Under the pieces are notes generated by a model. That model saw only the letters and a list, made by a program, of their open reading frames with translations. It made no database searches and was not told the origin of the DNA. A stretch of 7,017 nt of DNA from Deltaproteobacteria bacterium (GTDB lineage Bacteria; Desulfobacterota; Desulfobacteria; Desulfobacterales; ETH-SRB1), in assembly GCA_030611115.1 (NCBI GenBank), contig JAUWQK010000079.1, positions 1 through 7,017 on the forward strand, in the 5' to 3' direction. Below, piece by piece: positions 5,836-7,017 of this stretch. The position numbers and the translations under genes were made by a program. Each line of letters opens with the position of its first letter. The stretch's first letter is position 1.

Positions 5836-6889
5836 TCTGTAATGCCTGAGCTTGATAAAATGTTGTAAGTTGGTCTATTATATCATCTATATCTCCCTGC
5901 ATAATACTTTCCAGTTTGTAAAGGGTAAGTCCGATCCTATGGTCTGTAACCCTGCCCTGTGGAAAGTTATATGTTCTTATTCTTTCACTTCTATCCCCGC
6001 TTCCTATCTGGCTTTTCCGTTCTTCCGACCTCTTTTCATTTTGTTCTCTGATCTTACTGTCAAGAAGACGGGCGCGCAAAACCTTCATGGCCCTGTTTTT
6101 GTTTTTTAGTTGTGACTTTTCATCCTGGCAAGTAACAACAAGGCCTGTTGGCAGATGAGTAATACGCACGGCTGAATCGGTAGTATTTACAGATTGACCT
6201 CCTGGTCCGCTTGAACGATATACATCAACTTTAATTTCATTTGGATCAATATGGACTTCAACTTCTTCCGCTTCAGGCAAAACCGCTACTGTAACCGCAG
6301 AGGTGTGTATTCTTCCTTGAGTTTCGGTTGTGGGAACACGCTGGACACGATGAGTACCGCTCTCATATTTAAAACGGTTAAATGCTCCTTTACCATGGAT
6401 CATCGCTACAATCTCTTTTAAACCACCTGCGCCTGTTGTATGATGATTCATGATCTCAACCTTCCAGGATCTGTTTTCAGCATATCTACTGTACATTCTG
6501 AACAGATCATTTGCAAACAGGCTTGCCTCCTCTCCTCCTGTCCCAGCTCTTATTTCAATTAATACATTTTTTTCATCGAGCGGATCCTTGGGAATGAGCA
6601 GCTTTTTAAGCTCTTCTTCCCGCTTCTCCCTTTGAGTACTTAATGAGTTAACTTCTTCCCGGGCTAAATTTTTTATTTCAGGGTCAGCATCCTTCAGCAA
6701 TTCGTTGCTGTCCTCAAGATCTTCTATTATCTGTTTGTAATTCCTGTAAACTGATACAATCTTGTTAAGTTCAGCATGTTCCTGGCTATACTTCTGGTAT
6801 AAATCCCGATCTTGAATTATCTTGGGATTACCCAATAATTCTTCCAACTCTAAAAAGCGCTTTTCAACCCCTTTTAGCTTATTAAACAT
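5804..6889 (-). CDS. prfA: Peptide chain release factor 1
   Basis: RF1 recognises UAA and UAG stop codons and triggers release of the finished peptide. The 361-residue length is typical. Domain 1, rich in charged helices, spans about 1-105. The stretch [15 protein letters not shown] (111-125) opens domain 2. The stop-recognition tripeptide sits in [15 protein letters not shown] (184-198) and reads P186-T-T. The catalytic GGQ is at 230-232 within [10 protein letters not shown]. The C-terminal part carries [11 protein letters not shown] (265-275), [14 protein letters not shown] (305-318) and the closing helix. The RF1-type PxT loop, in place of the SPF of RF2, and the absence of a programmed frameshift site identify RF1. 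The ATG has GGTGG about seven bases upstream. The end overlaps prmC, so the factor and its modifying enzyme are made from one message. Confidence 0.97.
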   Translation of the reverse strand: MFNKLKGVEKRFLELEELLGNPKIIQDRDLYQKYSQEHAELNKIVSVYRNYKQIIEDLEDSNELLKDADPEIKNLAREEVNSLSTQREKREEELKKLLIPKDPLDEKNVLIEIRAGTGGEEASLFANDLFRMYSRYAENRSWKVEIMNHHTTGAGGLKEIVAMIHGKGAFNRFKYESGTHRVQRVPTTETQGRIHTSAVTVAVLPEAEEVEVHIDPNEIKVDVYRSSGPGGQSVNTTDSAVRITHLPTGLVVTCQDEKSQLKNKNRAMKVLRARLLDSKIREQNEKRSEERKSQIGSGDRSERIRTYNFPQGRVTDHRIGLTLYKLESIMQGDIDDIIDQLTTFYQAQALQNAESSKVRIS

Positions 6890-6928
6890 AAATTCCCACC
6901 AAATATATTAAATGGTCTGTAACGATAA

Positions 6929-6970
6929 TAACCGAGAAAAGGCGAATTCCAAAATGCCTCAACTCGGTTA
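6929..6970. repeat. Stem-loop (inverted repeat) upstream of prfA
   Basis: The perfect 8-bp arms taaccgag (6929-6936) and ctcggtta (6963-6970) flank a 3x3 internal loop, then aggc (6940-6943) pairs with gcct (6956-6959) around a 12-nt AT-rich loop. It lies 40 nt before the prfA start codon in a 128-nt non-coding stretch that runs to the window edge. On neither strand is it followed by a clear T-run, so it is not a convincing intrinsic terminator. It may be the remains of the upstream gene's end, a leader structure for prfA, or an intergenic repeat. No open gene is visible from 6890 to 7017 on either strand. Confidence 0.6.
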
Positions 6971-7017
6971 AATTCCTCATCAACTACGTTAACCTAATGT
7001 CGTGTCATGCGTGAAAT

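Noticed and set aside
5852..6109. Plus-strand open frame of 85 codons inside prfA
   Set aside because: It is antisense to the conserved RF1 C-terminal domain and has no recognisable protein features. The other plus-strand frames in the window (in cdsA, tsf, rpsB, prmC and prfA) fail for the same reason.

Overview
This window is a chromosomal housekeeping block in which every gene lies on the minus strand. Reading in the direction of transcription, from high to low coordinates, the order is prfA, prmC, rpsB, tsf, pyrH, frr, uppS, cdsA and the first twelve codons of dxr. Seven of the eight complete genes are close to normal family length; rpsB is longer because of a C-terminal tail. None is interrupted. 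I see no mobile genes, tRNA or rRNA genes, CRISPR array or defence system.

Organism: the base composition is moderately AT-rich. EF-Ts is the short form of about 200 residues, S2 has a long charged C-terminal tail, and rpsB-tsf-pyrH-frr-uppS-cdsA-dxr follows the classic bacterial order. I infer a Gram-negative bacterium, most likely of the former deltaproteobacteria (Desulfobacterota). This rests on protein style and gene order and is not proven here.

Layout: (1) 6890-7017 is a non-coding leader with a hairpin upstream of prfA. (2) 4939-6889 holds prfA (release factor 1) and prmC (the methyltransferase that modifies its GGQ glutamine), overlapping by 32 nt. (3) 4668-4938 is the main intergenic gap. 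It holds a perfect 11-copy heptanucleotide array that runs into the prmC coding end, a candidate sigma70-type promoter and a structured rpsB leader. (4) 2431-4667 holds rpsB-tsf-pyrH, separated by 2 and 3 nt. (5) 2308-2430 is a gap almost filled by a 73-nt imperfect inverted repeat. (6) 1014-2307 holds frr and uppS, overlapping by 11 nt. (7) 860-1013 is a gap of short direct and inverted repeats. (8) 1-859 holds cdsA and the start of dxr.

The genes join translation (termination by RF1 and PrmC, ribosomal protein S2, elongation by EF-Ts, recycling by RRF) to envelope precursor supply: UMP kinase for pyrimidine nucleotides including the CTP used by CdsA, UppS for the undecaprenyl lipid carrier, CdsA for CDP-diacylglycerol, and Dxr for the isoprenoid precursors UppS consumes.

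I find no new multi-gene system. The points that merit a second look are non-coding (the heptamer array, the two repeat-filled gaps and the rpsB leader) plus small protein variations: CdsA Asn235, the S2 tail and the RF1 PTT tripeptide.
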